Part shown: piece by piece, positions 11,346 through 23,170 of the stretch
Layout of the letters: each line of letters starts with the position of its first letter
Numbering within the stretch: the first letter of the stretch is position 1
Assembly: GCA_037576215.1 (NCBI GenBank)
Contig: JBANDB010000001.1
Location: forward strand, 8,122,001 to 8,186,000
Direction of reading: 5' to 3'
Origin: Armillaria gallica
Taxonomy: Eukaryota > Basidiomycota > Agaricomycetes > Agaricales > Physalacriaceae
Length of the DNA stretch: 64,000 nt
Notes under the pieces: model-generated
Told to the model about the DNA's origin: nothing
Databases searched by the model: none
What the model saw: only the letters and a program-made list of their open reading frames with translations
Position numbers and translations under genes: made by a program

Positions 11346-11439
11346 TGATTTGTCAACCACGCTGATCTGACCACGCTGATCACATCAACCACGCAGCCAC
11401 GCACCACGCAGCCACGCAGCCACGCAGGCGACCACGCAG
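11346..11439. repeat. CCACGCAG subterminal repeat cluster, right end
   Basis: Tandem CCACGCTG and CCACGCAG octamers end in the inverted terminal repeat CCACGCAGGCGACCACGCAG. AATT follows immediately. Confidence 0.6.
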
Positions 11440-11449
11440 AATTCTTCTT

Positions 11450-11516
11450 GCCCTGGGGAATTGAACCCCTGGGACCGCTAATCATAGGCTAGTGATTACA
11501 ATTGAGTGACAACATC
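11450..11516 (-). repeat. tRNA-like module
   Basis: The minus strand carries B box GGTTCAATTCC (11457-11467) with a GGGG/CCCC T-stem, preceded at tRNA-like spacing by a degenerate A box. It lies directly beside the right end of the CCACGCAG element, so the element inserted next to or into such a module. Confidence 0.45.
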
Positions 11517-12933
11517 CCACGTCCTGTATGATACTAACCTCTTTTGATTCATACCATCAGCACTACGTTTCCGCAGCTGCTTCTGAGCTCTCGATGCGTA
11601 CAGGCATTCCCGTACTTATTAGGAATACGGAGGTCCGTCAGCTCAATAATATTCAGCCTATATCTCTCAACGGGGCCTTTGTTTCGGATGTGAAGCGACG
11701 GCGGACCCGCCGCTATGGCTTTTGTAGTAGGTCAATAATCATTTCTTTGAGCTCATGTACTCAAAGTCTGCTGTAGAGTGAAGCTGTCATTGGTCGATGT
11801 ATTGAACGTTTTATTTCGGGAATAGGATAAGCTGACGATACCTCGTGGATCTCATGCGACAGTTAGCATCAAGAATGATGTATGCAAGTTTATTCGCATG
11901 GACTACGCTGATTTTCCTGTTCATCTTCTAAGGTCCCGGTCACAGGTCCGACCCGACGCTTGGTAAATTAAACGCCACTCATACCATGCCGTCTAGCCTC
12001 CTTCCAAACATATTTGGAGTAGTATTCAGTTGTCTAACATGTCTGGTTCTCATAATCCTTTCCTGTCACTGATGCTCACGCGTAAAGCTTGGATATGAGA
12101 TTGGTCGTAGCCACTTGATACCCTTGCTCTCACCAACCAGGCCGCAGTGTGCTCAATAGCTTTCTTGAAAATGAGCGAGACATAAAGATGCAAGTGTCGA
12201 TGAGTCATTCAGATGGAGGTTTGCGCGGAAGATGTCTCCATCCCTCGTATGTTGGTTTGGTCCGTATTTCATTCCGCTCGTTGTCGCTTTACTGACCATT
12301 ACTGATAGCTGAAGTGCATCCTGTCTTTCCAGGCTCTCGGCTCATCTCACAATGGCTCGTGGTGATAGAATATACAGGAATTAGGCAGAGCTTGATTGGA
12401 AATACGCGTTTGGGACAAGAGTTATGCCAAGCTGGTCAAAGAAGGGAAAATAATCGGTATCCTTGCTTTTCTTTCACGTCGTGGAGATTCGTTAGCGATC
12501 TGGGACATCCGTTGGATTTCTTCTTTTGGGGCGGGTACTGATGCAGTGCGTTCGTTTAGTGGACTAGAAGGGCCCTAGTGAATCTAGTCGTAATAGGTAC
12601 TCCTAGGAATTTACGCCCTTCGGCATGGTGTCCTCGGAATGTATGATAGACTGGGAATGATCGATATAATGCATTGATCAATCCGGAAGTACAGGTCTGG
12701 TTTCCAATGAGCCACTGGGAGTCGGCGTGAATCTTACGAGATGCTGATGGTTAAGGTTTCGTTTCCGGTATATATGGCATACCGGAAAACACTTGGGACG
12801 GACTACTGATACCACCGGTTCAGTGACTTTACTTATTGTGTCTATGGCATCTATGCAAGGTGTATTATTCATTACTAACATTTTAAAGCGTGGTTCGTCG
12901 GCACTGCAGCCGTGCTTGGTGGTGCCTTGTTAC
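11517..12933. other. Unassigned region with an unrecognised coding-like fragment
   Basis: At 11543-11776 (+) there is an 80-codon frame containing SAAASELSMRTGIPVLIRN and QLNNIQPISLNGAFVSDV that looks protein-like in composition, but I do not recognise the family and frames break downstream. A second loose frame with GTAG-type joints follows at 12300-12560. No complete gene can be supported. It lies downstream of DUF4436 gene A. Confidence 0.25.
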
Positions 12934-14644
12934 TCAGACCGGATTTTCGGATGCAGTATTCACGAAGGAAATCTCAACTTTATGAGGTGTCCTCCTCCAG
13001 ATCCATCTCGCCTTCAGTATGCAAAATCGAGCACGCCATACGCATTCTTTCCAAATGGTTGAGATGCGCTTGGAATAATGAAGCAAGGCCTTCTCTGCGA
13101 GGTCGTTGAGTCTCATTTGGTCCGCGCACAGACTAAACATACCTAATTCGTTCCAAGTGAAGGTCCTACGAGACGGATCATCTGGGTCAGCAAATAAGTA
13201 AATGCCAACCATAGCTATAGCCTGTAATACAAACGGTAAGTATTCACATAAGAGCGACACGATACACCTACTGAAATCGAAAGAAGGATAAGACACGGTA
13301 GTAGCCCAACGAAATCTGTCCCGAAAGTAGGTAAATTCGTTGATGCATATAATATGAATAGGATGTACCTATGGTATTGCCTTGATGTACTACAGTTTGA
13401 GCAGAGTCCATGTTCGTTGTTGAAGAAGAGAAATGACGTACCAAAGCCGTCTGGAATTCCAGGCATGGAGGATCGCAGTTGAGTAAAGGCAAAAACCATC
13501 CCAATGGGGACGACAACGATCTCATTCCGTTGTCGGAAGCCGAATACCACAGTTGCAATCATGATGAGGCAAATCATGAGAGTGAGCAGCCCTATCCGTA
13601 TGCAAGAAATCAATTACATCATTCATGAAAGCGTGGGGAAAGAAGACGGACAAAATGTGAAGGTGATGACTAGACAATAGACGATAACCAGAGTGTTACG
13701 TTGGAGGCACAGATCCATATCAAAGGTCCGGTTTGTTTCCTCCTGTATTGTGCGCCCTGCAAGCACAATTGCAAATCGGTGGTCGCTTGAAAAGATTTTA
13801 TCAGGTGTTTAAATCAGATGTGAAGGGTCGGAAGCGTACACGATGAATCCAGAGCCCGAAGAAAATTCCAGGTGAACTGATTCATTTGTTGATGTGTCTT
13901 TAGCAAATGCAGAAATGTTTGTTTCGTAGCTGCCATGTATAGGGCCGGTCAGGGTAGATCACATCAACACAATGGACATAACTTGAAGATCATACCGGTC
14001 GAAAGGGTAATAGATGAGACTGTTCTCATAGGAATGTCCAGAGTGATAATCCTCGTAATTATCGGATGTGGATAGGTTTAGCCTGGTGCGGAAACTTTGA
14101 GCGTCTTTCCCTTGATGGGTTCCTGTCATAGTGGTATTCCATACAGAGATAGGACCTGTCAATGCTTTTTTATTGTGGGGACCACCCCCATATCTCGCAT
14201 CTGACGGAGATAGACTTTTGAAAGATTCAAGTAAGTGATGATAATCATTCCGTAGGCAGATATGAATGGCTCACTGCATGTCGAAGAAAATTTCAACTTC
14301 TGTGCAGTTTGAATTTGAAGAGCACGTATCTTTCTCCACAGACCACTCTGCAACCATAGTACCATCATGGATATTGGCTGCTACCAGTTTAACAAAGAGT
14401 ACAAGCTTGGAGCAATGTTAAAGGTCAGTATTCGTGAACAGACAAGGATTCTTACAGATCTATCTGTGTTTTCAATGTCCCAGTCTGCGACATAATTGAG
14501 GTCTCCAACGCTGCGTAGCCACAACGCAGCAGTAATCCACACCGTTGGAACAATAACGGTGAATGAGAGAGCGGTGATGAAGCAGCAGAAAACTCTTGAT
14601 GGACTTTGACGGCGGGACACTTGCTTGGGGGACATACGGAACAC
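12934..14644 (-). CDS. DUF4436-type membrane protein, gene A (nine exons, intact)
   Basis: Exons run 14644-14456, 14405-14275, 14214-13996, 13929-13840, 13785-13652, 13591-13442, 13380-13369 (12 nt), 13315-13272 and 13221-12934. Introns are 50-66 bp, and the exons sum to 419 codons with no stop. Features in order: an N-terminal membrane anchor (VFCCFITALSFTVIVPTVWI); an extracytoplasmic domain with a YYPFDRYE motif near residues 175-182; then a transmembrane pair at LVIVYCLVITFTF/W and LLTLMICLIMIATVVFGFRQ; then FAFTQLRSSMPGIPDGFG and a last membrane segment through LLPCLILLSISAIAMVGIYL. The LRSSMPGIP element and overall topology fit DUF4436, a fungal and actinobacterial family of unknown function. 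A soluble tail of about 70 residues follows. Gene B at 56373 has the same architecture. The start could also be the second Met at 14635, because a TATA-like sequence lies only 17-20 bp upstream of the first. Confidence 0.8.
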
Positions 14645-14660
14645 TGTTGTAAGCTCGAGA

Positions 14661-14667
14661 CTTTATA
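14661..14667 (-). promoter_or_regulatory. TATA-like element shared by the DUF4436 paralogues
   Basis: TATAAAGTCTC on the minus strand just upstream of gene A matches TATAAAGTCTC upstream of gene B (56328-56338). The shared element beside diverged flanks suggests a conserved core promoter. In gene A it is unusually close to the first ATG, so the true start may be downstream or transcripts have very short leaders. Confidence 0.4.
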
Positions 14668-14699
14668 AGTGAAGTCATGATGTCAATTTTCCAAATCGC

Positions 14700-16480
14700 T
14701 GCAACGAACTGGGTGACTAATATCATTTCATGGTGGAAAAAGTACTCAATGGGGCGGTTGTTATAAATGTGGAGTGCAGTATATGTCTGACAATACAAGA
14801 AGTATGGCATGAGCGGTAGACGGCAGGACCGCGCAGCACAGCAATGCATAGAAAGTATTGGTAGGTTGTAACTCAGTACTCAGCTGAGTCAGTGCATATC
14901 TGCGCTTTAAATATTATGACATACAGTCGCGGCCCCTGTGGGTAATTCATATGCTGCACTGGTCCAAATTTGAGTGCGGATCAAGAGAATTAACTCCTTG
15001 GCACCGATACATTCGGAGACAATTGTGACGGGTATATTTCAAACCCTATTTTAAGCATCTGACTCACCCTTACGGACTGGACTCATGCTTAGTCGTAATG
15101 ATTCGTAGTGACTTGAAGACTTTATATTTACTCTGTATTACACTTTATGACCTTCTCTGACTCACTACTCACTAGTATAAGTAGCTAGAGCTCCGAAGAA
15201 TAGATTACCTTTTTCCCTTACAAACTCTAAAGTGTGAATCCTTAAATATACGGACCTGCGTCAGGCCGAAGGAAACACGACCTAGAAATGGACTTAAGAA
15301 CTCTTTGACTCTAGTATTAACCCCCTTCCGTACTCAATCCTAATCGATTACCGTAATATAGCCGATCACGCCATATCCGTCTTTACTTACAGTCATCTTA
15401 GTTGTCCTAAACCTCGATCGTTAGATTCACTAAAGGACTTGAAGCGAAGAATATCTACGTACGTTTCACAACAATATCCAAATTTATCACCTAATCGCAA
15501 TTCTAGTGATTGGACGAGGCTTGTGGGAAGCTGATGGCTAACTGAAGCTCGTCAGCATGAAGGAGAAAATGTACAGGAGGTCACAATGTCTTACGATGCC
15601 CAGGAGATGTCCAACTTCCAAAGAATAATATAGTGTCAGTATATTGCTTGATCCTCTCCATCTGGTTTACGTTTAACCAAGTATGTCTCATGAAAACTGA
15701 AATGGCACACAGAACATCGAAGTACAATCGGATCCCACTGCAGGATAGTGGTCTAGCCATTTTGAATACAAAAACGTCTATATCCGAGGAAACCACTGAC
15801 AAAAAGAACGAATGCAGATATACCATGCCGGATGATTATACCCTTCTCAATGAAATAATGCCCCCCAAATCACCAGATCTTCTTTGAATAGATCTCAAAA
15901 CGTCTGATACAGTTGGAGCTCATCAGTGTTCTTAACCGCAACTCTGAAAGTTGGTACAGCTGACCCGGTGCTTTAAATACTTTGCACTGCCCTCCATTCT
16001 CCCAGTCACTCCAAAGGACTCCTTCGACACAACAGCTCGGTCGCTACAAGTCAGAGTTGACGAATGTCAATCAACAGTCAAGAGCCATCGACAGAGCGAG
16101 ACTGAAGTCCTAGAGAGAAACGCCGAGCGAGCAAGCGATGGGGCAGGCAGTGTTCTCTGCGCCCTGGAAACTCCGATTCAATGAGAACGCCTCAATCAGA
16201 GCTAAGATGATGCTAACCAAGCAACGGCAAGTGTGAGAACGAGCACGAAAGAAAACAAATTAAAGATGATGGCCGTGAGAGAGGAAGAAGCGATGCACAG
16301 GTGCCTGATCATGCCAAATAAAGACATCATCTCTTGGTTTGAGTTCGAAACGCCCATCGCCAAGATGCGGCTTTTCCCGCTTGCGCACAGTCAGAGCCCA
16401 CTTGTGTAGGGATTTCCTCTCGGAAAAATGATGGGACACGGCGGACGATTTGTAGCAATATTCACATTCATCCTTGTTAT
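14700..16480. other. Gene-free stretch
   Basis: Only short random frames are present. CpG is moderate and no terminal repeats, B boxes or family motifs were recognised. The first part may be the distal promoter of gene A. Confidence 0.35.
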
Positions 16481-16489
16481 TTCAGTCAG

Positions 16490-16980
16490 TGGTAGTTTAT
16501 TGGGGCTTGTTATCAGGAGCCACAGAATCCGTTCATGGTCCCGAGCGTAGTCGACATCTTTCTTACTAACCAGATATAGTGTACCTACTGGTTTCAGTGG
16601 GATCGATTTTACATATTAAAATATATATCCAAAGCTGTAGATCTTTTCACAGCTTCCCTCGAAATGACAACAGCAGTGTTAGACTCGCAGCACTTACCGC
16701 AATATTAGCAGCATGTGGCTTACCCGCGACCCCATGAAACGTCGGGCTTTAGGATTCTATCATCGTACGAGCCAGTCGATGATTTCGTAAGAGAGTTCTT
16801 CTCCCCTCAAGCGCTCACCCTCGCAGCCAGGGTGTGGCGCGCTCAATACACGATCCTGCAAGTACTCTGCAACTCAGCCATGCTTCCTACAAGTACCTTT
16901 CGTTCATCCGAATATGGCGCAATGGATGTCATTCATTCGAAGCCAGTAAGGGATCGATTCCCTCTATTCGGATGACTAAG
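16490..16980 (+). repeat. Dispersed duplicate, copy 1, ending in a tRNA-like module
   Basis: This matches 18820-19320 over most of its length. Shared landmarks are TTTCAGTGGGATCGAT, a run reading TATCCAAAGCTGT..GATCTTTCACAGCTT, and the terminal module with B box GGATCGATTCC (16951-16961) or GGTTCAATTCC (19283-19293). Neither copy has a supported coding frame. Confidence 0.55.
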
Positions 16981-17454
16981 TGGAGCCAAGTCCATCCTTT
17001 CACTCGCGATCCATTTCCTCTTTTTATGCGCGGCTGTATATCCACTTACACACTCCCTATATTCTAACACACTGAAATTTCAAATCCCAGCTAACATTTT
17101 TCTCGGAAGAACGCGGTGTTACCTGTAAGTACTCATCAAGGCGAAGGTTGGATTGAATTCAAATGATCGGACGACGAAATTCACCCATTGGACCACAGAC
17201 CTATCTGGAACGTGACACGTCTAGGCCAGAAACCATACATTTTTCTTCTCGCCTAATGGTGATGGTTCACTGCCTTAGGAGAGAATTTTCTGTTACGGGG
17301 GCCATTTCGTCTTGTGTTAACATCACACTGAACATGAGCTCTATGCTCGAGTGCTCACTTGCCTTCCAATTCTTCACTTATACAATACGAGGAATGAGTA
17401 AAGCAACTCAGAGCCAACACTAATGTTCAAACTTAGTTTACTCATCTCGTCTAC

Positions 17455-17515
17455 AGCGTCATCGGTAGCGCATTATTGAAGGTCGCTGGGGTTCGATTCC
17501 CTATATCAGACACTG
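17455..17515 (+). repeat. tRNA-like module
   Basis: A-box-like CGTCATCGGTAGCGCATTA precedes B box GGTTCGATTCC (17490-17500), with a GGGG/CCCT T-stem. It keeps the CpG in the B box. The acceptor ends do not pair, so it is not a canonical tRNA gene. Confidence 0.5.
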
Positions 17516-17829
17516 GCTCTGCAGGGCTTTTTTGCAAATCCTCGTCTTGCGTCAGAAATATCATTGTGCGACAGCTCAAAGATGGACATCGCACGACCAT
17601 CTTGTCAGGTAGAGTGTTATATCGGTGACTATAAAGATGTCCACCCACGATTCAATTCCTGGGTCTGAAATATATGTGCATGGTCTTATTTTTGGGGGAT
17701 TCGCCAAATTTCGTCTCATCTATGTGTAGCTCACGCTAAGATCAAAATACATAGCTTATGCGAGGCCAGGTGCCTACTGTGCTTCATTTTTACCGGAATA
17801 TACATCGGCCGTCTGATATTCAATAACCA

Positions 17830-18800
17830 GCCCAGCATTTTCATCGTTAGGATCCCGGTCCTAGAGGAGATTACAGTCAAGGACCGGTCAATGAGACAGT
17901 ACCACTCAATGAGACACTTGGCCTGGGTGCTCTCCTCAGGGCCAAATTGGTCTCGGACTTCACGTATAAATTATGATAGGACATGTACATGTAATAGTAA
18001 TGAATTTCCGAGGCCATTGGGAATGTACTACGGCAATAATTATTTTGGGGGTGGCTTATCAGGTCACACCACAAATTACCATATCGGTCACAGTCAGGAG
18101 ACCTGTTTATATTTTTTCTTTATGTGTTGCTAATTGGACTCTACTCTCATCAAATATACTCTGCTTTACAGGCTGAGGTCTAGACACTCTCCACTGACAC
18201 TGACGACGGCAAGGAAGAGGCAGGGGGGGAAATCAGCAAAGATAAGTAATCCGATTAGATTATGATTACATATAATTACTATATTTGGATTTGCCGGTAG
18301 ATTGCCGGCGTGATGTGACGTGTCTCATTGAGTGGTAATCGTGCGATAAGAAGATTTCGCACTGATGTCCTCCGGCATGTAGGGTTTTGGCCCATATCCC
18401 CACCGGATTTTTTGCCATTATGTTCTTATCATAGCTCGCCTTCTGCTGCCAACAACCGAGGTAAGGAACCACATTTTTTCGCCTTTCCGAGGTCCTTCTA
18501 TATTTGGGTGTCTCATTGACCGGTCCTTGACTGTAAGCATTACGACAACGGGCATAAAAGATGGCTCACCCCCAATGCGTCACGACAGCCTTACCGCCCT
18601 GATAACCCTGAACATGCGGACACTATCCTGCCATGCACAATGTATACTTGTAGTCGAGATTAACCCTCTCAGATCTCACGACCTAGCCAGTCGTCAATAT
18701 CACGAAACACCAATAAAAACTGCACGTAACCAAATATGGATCATCGTCAGATCAAATGCACCGAACCGTTCTCCAAGTCCTATCTCCTCATTTCATATTC
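17830..18800 (-). pseudogene. NAPE-PLD-like relic 2, C-terminal fragment split by a MITE
   Basis: Only the 3' part of the gene is left. On the minus strand the fragment at 18800-18540 carries EI.E.FG.FDL-like and AMHWG-type remnants, followed by the intron donor found in other copies (GGGGGTGAGCC). The next exon start, corresponding to (S/T)WILT.EEIT, lies beyond a 660-bp MITE at 17830-17870. Removing the MITE gives the same local order as relic 5 (42240-42330). It is too damaged to encode a protein. Confidence 0.5.
17874..18533. mobile_element. pogo/Tigger-like MITE inside NAPE-PLD-like relic 2
   Basis: The inverted ends CAGTCAAGGACCGGTCAATG (25 bp match overall) are flanked by TA (17872-17873 and 18534-18535). 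A second inverted pair, CCACTCAATGAGACAC, lies near 17901 and near 18320 in the opposite orientation. The 660-bp body has no transposase. The CAGT start with TA duplication fits pogo-type Tc1/mariner elements. Confidence 0.75.
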
Positions 18801-18819
18801 TTATAAATATTGTGTCAGA

Positions 18820-19320
18820 CGTTGAAGAGTCCGTTCCTTTTTCCGAGTACGATGGACACATCTCTTTTTTTTTTAGCTCGATATGGTTTAACAGTCAGCG
18901 TTACTTAGTTTCAGTTTAATTTCAGTGGGATCGATCCCACATATCTTATAATGTATCCAAAGCTGTTGAATCTTTCACCGCTTACCTTTCAAACACAACT
19001 GTAAGGCTCCCAGCACCTACCGAGTTCGGTATTCTTACTCATTTTTAAAATATAGCTCTCCTTTTGGTGAGCCTGACGAACGCATATCTTGTTCATGCCG
19101 CCCAAAGACGATGAAACGATGGAGAGCTTCCATTTTGGCAAGAGAGCTATCCTCCCCTTACCCTCACGCTAGCAGCTGCAGGGCGGGGCGCTCAATAGTA
19201 GTTTTGACGCAGACATCAGTCCCTGCAACCGTTTCTTCTATCCAGATATGACGGAGTCGTTTATCTCAAGTCAGTCACTAAAGGTTCAATTCCCTAGATT
19301 CGAATGTGATGAGAGACATG
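18820..19320 (+). repeat. Dispersed duplicate, copy 2, ending in a tRNA-like module
   Basis: Partner of 16490-16980. It contains a perfect palindrome, GTGGGATCGATCCCAC (18925-18940), which is decayed in copy 1. The terminal module has B box GGTTCAATTCC at 19283-19293. Confidence 0.55.
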
Positions 19321-19609
19321 TTTTTTGTCTCCTACTCTTGAGTTAGAAGTATCGCTGAGCGACGGCTCTAGGACAAAGACCGTGTGGCTGTCCGCATTAG
19401 GTAGCGTGGTGTTACAGCAAGTGGGTACCATGTCCGCCCAAGATTCCATCTTCTTCGGAATTCATGTGGCACGCATATCCGACCTTTGTTTCTTTTGCGA
19501 GAATCAAGGATTTTGATCTCACGCCTCTGACTGGATAGTGGTCATGTTCGAGTGCACATAACCTTTCATATCTACATAATGCCACTCGCCTAACAGTAAA
19601 TAGAGCATT

Positions 19610-21490
19610 AGAAATATTTCGTCTCGCCGATAACGCTAACAAGACGGTAGCCCTGGCTTACACCAATCTTTTTCCATTCTTCAGAAAGTCTCTTTGGTGG
19701 CCCAGTAACCTTTCCCTCGTTAGAATCCAGGTACTAGAAGAGAATAAGCACACCGGCAAGAAGGCAAACAGAAGGTCTCAACCACAATGCATCGCCACCA
19801 CCGTCTTCGGCCTGATATCGTTAAAAATACAGACGCTATCCTGAGGGTCCATAATGCGTGGTCGACGTGAACCAGCTCGTTTTATATGCACTGTAAGGAC
19901 ATGAGACAACGAAATGGAGACAAAACGACACGTACCCCGTAGGAATCGTCACCAGATCGAAACCACTGAACAGCTCCCCAATCTCCTTGAACGCAGGACC
20001 TACCGGTCTGAACTGCTGTGTAGGAGTACACATTAGCTTGAACGACGTGTATTTCGACGCGTCGAACCAACTACAAATCGAGTATATGGGCATGTTGTCT
20101 TGATATCTCAGCGATTCAATGCAATTGTCGTTTCCCAGGGGAACAAAGATGCGGAGCGCGTGCATGCATTTAAAGAGCGTAGAATCTGGGTCTGGTGTGT
20201 GTATAAAGCTAAGAGAGGTGAGCAATTGACGGAGTCAAAGAGGACGGTGCGTACTGGGTTAACGACGATGATGTACTGGTCAGACTGAAAGACTAGCTGG
20301 GCGATCATCTACTGCTAGGTCGAACAGTACCCCCGTATCTCTCCGTAGCGATGCGATAAATGTAAACTTGATGAGGAACCGCGTACGACCCGACTGCGAC
20401 GGATGCCCAAACCACGTCGCATTGATGCTCGTCAATGCATCGGCGTACCCCGCGTTGGTGTGTTGAGAGGAAAACAAACATGAGGGTCGCTGCCGAACGA
20501 AATCAGGCAAACTATCAAACGATCAGCGGCGAAAAATCACGGGCCCCATGGTCCAAATACGCACCATATTCATCCATCCATCCTCTCATTCGTCCTCCAG
20601 CTCGATCACGAGGTTTTGCGCCACACTGGCTTATCTTTAAAAGACATGCTGGGTGTCTCCACGCGTCGAGCATCCCAACAGTCCAGCGTATGTGCGGATG
20701 ATCAGATGTGCTATAGGCGGGTCTGTTTGAAGAGTGCGGTTAGACTCAGTAGGGTGTCTACCGTAGAAGAGGTTGGTGCGTGACAGGATCGGGAACAACG
20801 ACGACGTGTACTGGTCATCATGGTTAGCCTAACACGAACATCAGCGACGTCTAAGTATAATAAAAAGCTGCTCACTGAGATAACAACCACAGCAACCTCT
20901 GGTACATTCTGATTCTTGCACGGCAGCTTGGTGTACCTCATCGGACCAAAGGATTGGAGGGGCTAGGCGAGCATCTCGTGCTGACCACAGGGTAGAAGAG
21001 AAATGTCGCGCTTCTTATTGTGAATCGAAAAAAGGCTGCTCGACAAGAAAACAGGCGTGGCCCAACCACGCCGCCTAAATCTTGCCATGATGGTCCATCT
21101 CCGTGCACTGTGTCGGTGCCCTCACTGGAATTGCAGTCGTCCTCACTTATGGTAAGGTGGGGCTGTCGCGCGTGACTTAGGTGAGCTATGAAATGGTTGG
21201 TGACAAAATAACAAGCCTAAAAACACGCACCATACCAGTGCCTCCGTTGTATCATTCGTCCTCAGATTTCGTCCGAGGTCCAATGTGCTGCCACCGCATT
21301 TCTGTTTATTGCCGACACGGATGACGGCAGTCCAAAGTATAGCTGTGGACATAACTTTCCACAGTCTTCAAGCTGATCTTATACAATGAGCTGCACGCAC
21401 CGATTCATGCCCTGGGTCTGCGTATGCTTACATGGTGGGCATGCGCAACACGGATGACGTACACGCATCAGTTATCGTGTCCCAAAATGA
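19610..21490 (-). pseudogene. NAPE-PLD-like relic 3, two partial gene copies in tandem
   Basis: Read on the minus strand, an N-terminal half (21490-20700) has a degraded first beta-strand motif near 21060 and HYDQYTSS near 20810, at the place of the HxHxDH metal motif. A second copy (20600-19610) has INATWFGHPS with GVLFDL, then ALRIFVPLGNDNCIESLR, then CTPTQQFRPVGPAFKEIG and FDLVTIPTGYV. These correspond to the VPLG, TPAQHFSGR and FDLALIPIGAY landmarks of the family. The second copy lacks the segment holding the FAGDTGY metal ligand. Stops and frameshifts are scattered. CpG remains high, in contrast to relic 4, its duplicate context. Confidence 0.6.
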
Positions 21491-22005
21491 CGAGGCTCTC
21501 CCACGATGCCGGATCCGCCGCGGCTCTTCCGAACCCTTGACTCGTGCTTTCTCAACAACTCAAAATTACCTCGTAACTCGGCTGACAGATGCATAGTTGA
21601 AATGGAAATCTTCTGCTATTGGCTATCCTCGAAAGTGCCTTATGATGCTTTCCTTTCTTCCGGCCTTCATTGCATGCTTACGAGCAGGTTTCTCTCCACA
21701 CAGCCGAAATGAATGAAGACGACTGCGCCTTAGCCTATGTAGTTCTAATAAGAAGTGGAAACGGTCAATGGGCTTGATATAAGCAAATTTTGAGATCTAG
21801 ACCTGGACCTAGATACCTTTGCTTGCTGCAAGGTCATGTAGATAGATAGCCTCCAGACTAATAGAATGGAAAGCTAATACTTAATTTTCAAACAGACTTT
21901 CGGGGTTGGTGCTCAGCATTCTTATTCCATACTTCTGAATTGCTTTTCATGAAGGTGCAGTCCTTTCCATATAACACATCGTTGCATCTCATTACTTGAG
22001 CATCA
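21490..22005. other. Duplicated flank between relic 3 and the tRNA-like array
   Basis: No gene. This stretch aligns with 60180-60535 (shared run around GTGCTCAGCATTCT versus GTGCTTAACGTTCT, then TCGTTGCGTCTCA). It marks the start of the segmental duplication, and CpG content falls across it. Confidence 0.4.
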
Positions 22006-23170
22006 GCAATATCGGATCTTGTGCAACGGTTATTACACCACTCCGGGTTCAATTCCCGCTGTGATTTATATGATTTGCATGTTTCATTTCGCCTTTTTTC
22101 ATGGATGTGTGAAAGTCACTCTCAGTCCAAGACCCACTCTTAATCTTGCTAACACAGTAAGGTTTTATTATTATGTGCCAGCTTGTACTTTATCTCACTT
22201 GTTTTCCTTCAACTAGTGGATATCATCCAATCAATAGCACCTTCACATTACATATGAGAAGCAAGGTTTGATTCCATATATCCAAGACAAAGTATGATTC
22301 TTCCTTTTCAAGCATCCTCATTCATACTCCTTACCCAGCTTGCAAGGTTGCTTCAAGGATTAATTTGTCCTGTTCACTTGCAACCATGCAGGATTTCAAT
22401 TTCCTCTATTCAATTCAAGTTGCAAGCTTTTACTTTTTCAAATGCTTGCATACTAGCAAAGAAAAGAAAATTGAATGAACCACTTCCGACCAGATCTTGT
22501 GTAAGGGTGAGTGTTACATCAGACTCTATGGTTCAATTCCCTAAGGACAAGTAATCAAGACTACACCTTTTTGTGAGAGTAAGCAATTTCAGTCTCACAG
22601 CTGCACTCTGTCACACCAAGCAATTGTCCCCAGTATGCTTGAATGCATGTTCTAGTGGCCTAACGGTGAGTGGTATGGCTAGGGTTCGATTCCCTATGCT
22701 ATTCATATTATGTTATTCTCGGACCATATCTTTTCACTCTTGTCTCACTCGTTGACCTCAGAGAAGCACTGTTTACTACAGCAGAGCCATCACCCAGAAG
22801 GGGATCTGTTATACTGATATCTATGGAAAGTGCAAGCTCTCTTGTCACTGATCAATTTTGCTCACATAAAGTAGCCAAACAGCTAGCACATCAATGAGGA
22901 GTTCAACTGAATGGTTTTCCAGTATCATTAGTCAGTTTGTTTTTAGCAGCACTAGCAGCTCATCCAAGGTGCATGTAGCTTCATTCTCTCCAACTCCAGC
23001 CTTGCAGTTCGAATTCAGCCTTAGGCTCATATCGGCATCCTTAGCACTAGCCAAAACCGCTCCACCAATAAGTCTATGCCCTACATTCAACATTGACAAT
23101 TATACCCTACCGAATATGGTCTAATGGCTTCTTGGATGCCTGCCCTTGGGGTTTGATTCCCAGGGAAACA
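22005..23170 (+). repeat. tRNA-like module array 1 (five modules)
   Basis: B boxes lie at 22046-22056, 22265-22275, 22530-22540, 22683-22693 and 23150-23160, spaced about 150-470 bp. Each is preceded by an A-box-like segment of the type TCTAGTGGYCTAACGGTGA, 30-40 bp upstream, and has a pairable T-arm (GGG..CCC). The downstream spacer is often pyrimidine-rich (TTTCTTTTT) and followed by a GTG(C/T)A(T/C)ACCATG-like sequence, so the repeating unit is longer than a tRNA. Acceptor stems do not pair. Most CpGs in the B boxes are now TG or CA (GGTTTGATTCC). The first four modules are present in inverted order at 60.78-61.68 kb and the fifth in direct order at 61.93 kb. Confidence 0.6.

Larger units (their letters stand above)
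8149..11439 (-). mobile_element. CCACGCAG-bounded DNA element with 20-bp inverted ends and a cargo gene
   Basis: The left end begins CTGCGTGGTCACCTGCGTGG (8149-8168). The right end, reverse-complemented, begins CTGCGTGGTCGCCTGCGTGG, a 19/20 match. Both sides are flanked by AATT (8145-8148 and 11440-11443), a possible 4-bp target duplication. Dense CCACGCAG/CCACGCTG repeats lie inside each end (8149-8206 and 11346-11439) and in a middle block (9333-9478), as expected for transposase-binding subterminal repeats. The element carries a two-exon minus-strand gene (9908-10650) and was later hit by a non-autonomous hAT (8409-9078). No transposase catalytic core is visible, so it is probably non-autonomous. 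An alternative right end is the exact 20-bp inverted match at 9334-9353, but no target duplication supports it. Confidence 0.6.

Noticed and set aside
15581..15887. Overlapping frames on both strands
   Set aside because: No family motif, no splice context, atypical composition; considered random.
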